Of a DNA stretch of 41,473 bases, positions 39,662 to 41,473 are shown piece after piece. A program made the translations under genes and the position numbers. Origin of the DNA: Chryseosolibacter sp040902445 (GTDB lineage: Bacteria; Bacteroidota; Bacteroidia; Cytophagales; Cyclobacteriaceae). The stretch covers positions 1 to 41,473 of the forward strand of contig JBBDXJ010000082.1 in assembly GCA_040902445.1 (NCBI GenBank). The letters are read 5' to 3'. Below the pieces are notes generated by a model. The model was not told the origin of the DNA. It saw nothing but the letters and a program-made list of their open reading frames with translations, and did no database searches. Each line of letters begins with the position of its first letter. Within the stretch, counting starts at the first letter, position 1.

Positions 39662-40214
39662 ACCTTATTATAACTGGTTAAAATATTACGATCCTTCCGT
39701 TGATGATCGATCTCCTTTTTATGGGAAGGAATACAATTACGATGTTTATTCAGAGACCATATATGGATACTACATCGACCCCGCCTGGGATTATATGGGG
39801 TCTGAAACCCTCTATGTAAAGATCCTCTACACCGATTACAAAATTGGTTATTCGGTTCTGGAGTTCATTGGAGAATGGAATGACGCCATCAACAATGATA
39901 TCATGCATCTCAAGCGAAATGTTATTGAGTTATTGTTACACGAGGGCATCAATAAATTTATTCTAATCGGTGAGAACGTGATGAACTTTCACGGTTCGGA
40001 TGATTGCTACTATGAAGAATGGTTTGACGATGGTGAAGATGGCTGGATCGCCGCCATTTCTTTTCCCGACTTTATTCAGGAGGAGTTTAGAAAATACAAT
40101 GTTGATCATTATGTCAACATGGGAGGAACGTTGCAGATCAGTCAATGGCGAACCATGCATCCGCACACGTTCTATGATATGGTGAGTAAGCTTATTCAGC
40201 GGAGGTTGTCCTGA
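39648..40214 (+). CDS. Hypothetical protein, third gene of the kinase-murQ operon
   Basis: A 188-residue soluble, acidic and aromatic-rich protein I do not recognise. The N-terminal part has many Tyr (YYNWLKYYDPSVDDRSPFYG, EYNYDVYSETIYGYYIDPAW), then a helix (NDAINNDIMHLKRNVIELLL), a strand-like FILIGENVMNF, an acidic loop (DDCYYEEWFDDGEDGWIAAI) and a C-terminal helix. The ATG at 39648 is preferred over a TTG at 39630. It overlaps the end of murQ by 14 bp, so translation is coupled. No signal peptide or metal motif. Linked function with MurNAc recycling is possible only by context. Confidence 0.75.
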   Translation: MHDIEPYYNWLKYYDPSVDDRSPFYGKEYNYDVYSETIYGYYIDPAWDYMGSETLYVKILYTDYKIGYSVLEFIGEWNDAINNDIMHLKRNVIELLLHEGINKFILIGENVMNFHGSDDCYYEEWFDDGEDGWIAAISFPDFIQEEFRKYNVDHYVNMGGTLQISQWRTMHPHTFYDMVSKLIQRRLS

Positions 40215-40215
40215 G

Positions 40216-40229
40216 TGGCGCCTTGCGCC
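40216..40229. repeat. TGGCGCC-TTGCGCC element after the operon
   Basis: GGCGC and GCGCC form a small hairpin with a 3-bp loop, directly after the stop at 40214. No T-run follows. It resembles 33545-33568. The spacer 40215-40288 has no gene. Confidence 0.35.
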
Positions 40230-40288
40230 GTTGGGCTTGCGGGAACGAAGGATCCCCATGATGCCTGCGCAAAAAGATCCGGTCACCT

Positions 40289-40915
40289 CTACAACAGACT
40301 CAGCTGCACGCCACTGACAAGAACATCTGCCGGAACAAGATAGTGTCGTTTTGTTTTTACTTCATGGCACAATACGCGGGTGCGTCTGATTTTCCCTTTT
40401 TTAAAATACCGACCCTGAAAGCGGAACACACTGCCTTCCGGGATATCGGATAACGTTGCGTATAGCCCGGCGTCTTTGTCATAGCGCCTGAGGACCTTGG
40501 TGAGTATGCTGTCGGCAAAAGAACTAGCCTTGGGGTTAGTCATGTGCTTTTGGAGCTCAAGGAAAATATCTGCTGCAAACACATACTGATTGAGCATTGG
40601 GTGCATGAGAGTCTGGAATGTTGTCTTCCATTCGTCACCATGAGGGTCAACAGGGTTCCCATATTGAAGATGAACACGCAGGTGGGCTACTTCATGAATG
40701 TAAGTTATAAGGAATAAAAATGGATTTAGCTCATTATTGAGTGTGATGCGCGGATGTCCTAAGGTCCTTTTGCTGGTGAAATCTCCAACTTTTGTCTGGC
40801 GGGTGCGCGTTATCTTCAACTGGAAGGGCGTTTGAAGCCACAACTGATAGCAGTACTGCAACGCGTGCGCGGGAATGTGCTCCCGAAGTATGGAAAAGAT
40901 CTTTTCTGAATTCAT
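40289..40915 (-). CDS. SprT-like zinc protein
   Basis: A 208-residue protein of the SprT-like family (related to Spartan/SprT metalloproteins). HEVAHLRVHLQYG holds the HExxH metal motif and DPHGDEWKTTF, with its His and Trp, gives the third ligand pattern (HGxxW). The C-terminal part (about 145-208) is a small basic beta domain (FRFQGRYFKKGKIRRTR). The ATG at 40915 (MNSEKIFSILREHI) is preferred to 40924, because the T-run of the upstream terminator overlaps the latter. Family members in eukaryotes cut DNA-protein crosslinks; the bacterial role is unclear. No signal peptide. Confidence 0.8.
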   Translation of the reverse strand: MNSEKIFSILREHIPAHALQYCYQLWLQTPFQLKITRTRQTKVGDFTSKRTLGHPRITLNNELNPFLFLITYIHEVAHLRVHLQYGNPVDPHGDEWKTTFQTLMHPMLNQYVFAADIFLELQKHMTNPKASSFADSILTKVLRRYDKDAGLYATLSDIPEGSVFRFQGRYFKKGKIRRTRVLCHEVKTKRHYLVPADVLVSGVQLSLL

Positions 40916-40919
40916 AGGC

Positions 40920-40951
40920 ATCAAAAAAGGCTTTAGTCATCTAAAGCCTTT
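40920..40951 (-). terminator. Intrinsic terminator of the small lipoprotein gene
   Basis: On the minus strand AAAGGCTTTAG and its complement form an 11-bp stem with loop ATGA, followed by TTTTTT continuing from the stem. It lies about 27 bp after the lipoprotein stop and just before the SprT-like start. Confidence 0.85.
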
Positions 40952-40977
40952 CAGGGAAGAATAATCCTTGCAGATTA

Positions 40978-41157
40978 TTATTGAACTCCGGTAGTATCAA
41001 CGTCTGCTGTATCAGCCTCGCTAGGTGCTGGCTCCATAGCAGGTGATTCAGTTGCTACTGAGTCTTCGCTGTCGGCTTCATTCTGAGAACCTCCGCCACA
41101 AGCAACAAAACTCAATGCAAAGCCGCATACCATTAATAATGCGATCAATTTTTTCAT
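40978..41157 (-). CDS. Small acidic lipoprotein (59 residues)
   Basis: This short gene begins at an ATG (41155-41157). The signal MKKLIALLMVCGFALSFVAC ends in a lipobox with Cys at residue 20, followed by GGG and a 36-residue acidic, Ser/Thr/Ala/Pro-rich tail (NEADSEDSVATESPAMEPAP). Such tails are intrinsically disordered. Family not recognised, although many Bacteroidota have comparable small entericidin-like or surface lipoproteins. A -7 element stands 24 bp upstream and a terminator follows the stop, so it is a complete single-gene transcript, probably well expressed. Confidence 0.8.
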   Translation of the reverse strand: MKKLIALLMVCGFALSFVACGGGSQNEADSEDSVATESPAMEPAPSEADTADVDTTGVQ

Positions 41158-41180
41158 AGTTTACAGGTTTTAATTCACCG

Positions 41181-41188
41181 CAAATATA
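41181..41188 (-). promoter_or_regulatory. Candidate -7 element of the small lipoprotein gene
   Basis: TATATTTG on the minus strand is a full match to TAnnTTTG, 24 bp before the ATG. The -33 position 20 bp away is not TTG. Confidence 0.5.
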
Positions 41189-41227
41189 GGAGTATTGAAC
41201 AAATCTATCTGCCGGGGTAAGAAAATA

Positions 41228-41473
41228 TTACTTTTTTCTGAAAATGAGCCTTAAAGGTACCCCTTCGAAGTCAAAATTTTCCCGTATCCGGTTCTCAAGA
41301 TAGCCTTGATAGGATGGTGGAACGTATTGGGGAAGATTACAAAAAAATGCAAACGATGGAAATCGCGCATTAACCTGTGTAATGTATTTGATGTTTACCA
41401 TTTTACGCTTAATAGAGGGGGGCGGGTTTCTTTCTATCAGAGGAAGCAAGTTATCGTTAAGCTTGGAAGTAGG
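41228..41473 (-). CDS. der: GTPase Der, C-terminal KH-like domain (cut by window edge)
   Basis: The last 81 codons of ribosome-assembly GTPase Der (EngA), running off the right edge. PTSKLNDNLLPLIERNPPPS, then NIKYITQVNARFPSFAFFCN and GVPLRLIFRKK at the end are the typical C-terminal KH-like domain that contacts 50S rRNA. The frame is open to the edge, with no start in the window. Its two GTPase domains lie outside. The small lipoprotein gene follows after about 70 bp with its own promoter. Confidence 0.93.
   Translation of the reverse strand, partial: PTSKLNDNLLPLIERNPPPSIKRKMVNIKYITQVNARFPSFAFFCNLPQYVPPSYQGYLENRIRENFDFEGVPLRLIFRKK

Overview
The window reads as ordinary chromosomal core DNA from a member of the Bacteroidota, most likely order Cytophagales. 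The evidence is a secreted protease with a type IX secretion sorting domain, several TTG-N20-TAnnTTTG promoter matches, lineage-typical families (DUF4270, DUF4834, DUF4286, half-length glycogen/starch synthase, bacterial geranylgeranylglyceryl-phosphate synthase), and a CarB and a SecA that lack C-terminal parts found in E. coli. I see no tRNA or rRNA gene, no CRISPR array, no transposase and no prophage.

Layout. 1-5070: start of dihydroorotase (cut by the left edge), a divergent DEAD-box helicase, transcription terminator Rho (minus), serS. 5189-8173: periplasmic prolyl oligopeptidase lipoprotein, a GNAT acetyltransferase, a DUF4286 protein. 8319-12810 (minus): saccharopine/alanine dehydrogenase-like enzyme, AIM24-family protein, a small charged protein, gltX, ridA. 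12892-13572: a 3-hydroxyacyl-CoA dehydrogenase-like protein without a recognisable NAD motif. 13576-17658 (minus): a tightly packed operon of half-glycogen synthase, DUF4270 lipoprotein and glmS; glmS has an in-frame TAA at codon 158. 17780-20040 (plus): panC, panD, flippase-like membrane protein. 20203-22142: zinc metallopeptidase and acyl-CoA dehydrogenase. 22169-23682 (minus): ether-lipid enzyme GGGPS with two small membrane proteins. 23854-33409 (minus): M20 amidohydrolase, SPOR lipoprotein, secA, dapF, DUF4834, carB. 33631-37510 (minus): T9SS metalloprotease and M19 dipeptidase. 37623-40214 (plus): cytochrome b5-like protein, then a BadF-type sugar kinase, murQ and a hypothetical gene, probably a peptidoglycan-recycling operon. 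40289-41473 (minus): SprT-like protein, a 59-residue lipoprotein, and the C-terminal end of der.

Themes. Many genes serve the envelope or amino sugars: glmS, murQ and its kinase, dapF, secA, the SPOR lipoprotein, DUF4270 and GGGPS. Others are housekeeping: translation (serS, gltX), pyrimidines (pyrC, carB) and pantothenate (panC, panD).

The most unusual signals are not new enzymes. (1) glmS carries a clean nonsense codon inside the glutaminase domain. (2) A 28-bp palindrome occurs twice, both times at gene 3' ends, and in one case supplies a stop codon. (3) Degenerate tandem arrays with a 7-bp period sit in many spacers, and several contain the TAG stop of the adjoining gene. (4) A GC-rich palindromic insert lies in frame inside dapF. 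(5) A half-length glycogen synthase is coupled to DUF4270 and glmS.

All functional calls come from reading motifs by eye; no database search was possible.
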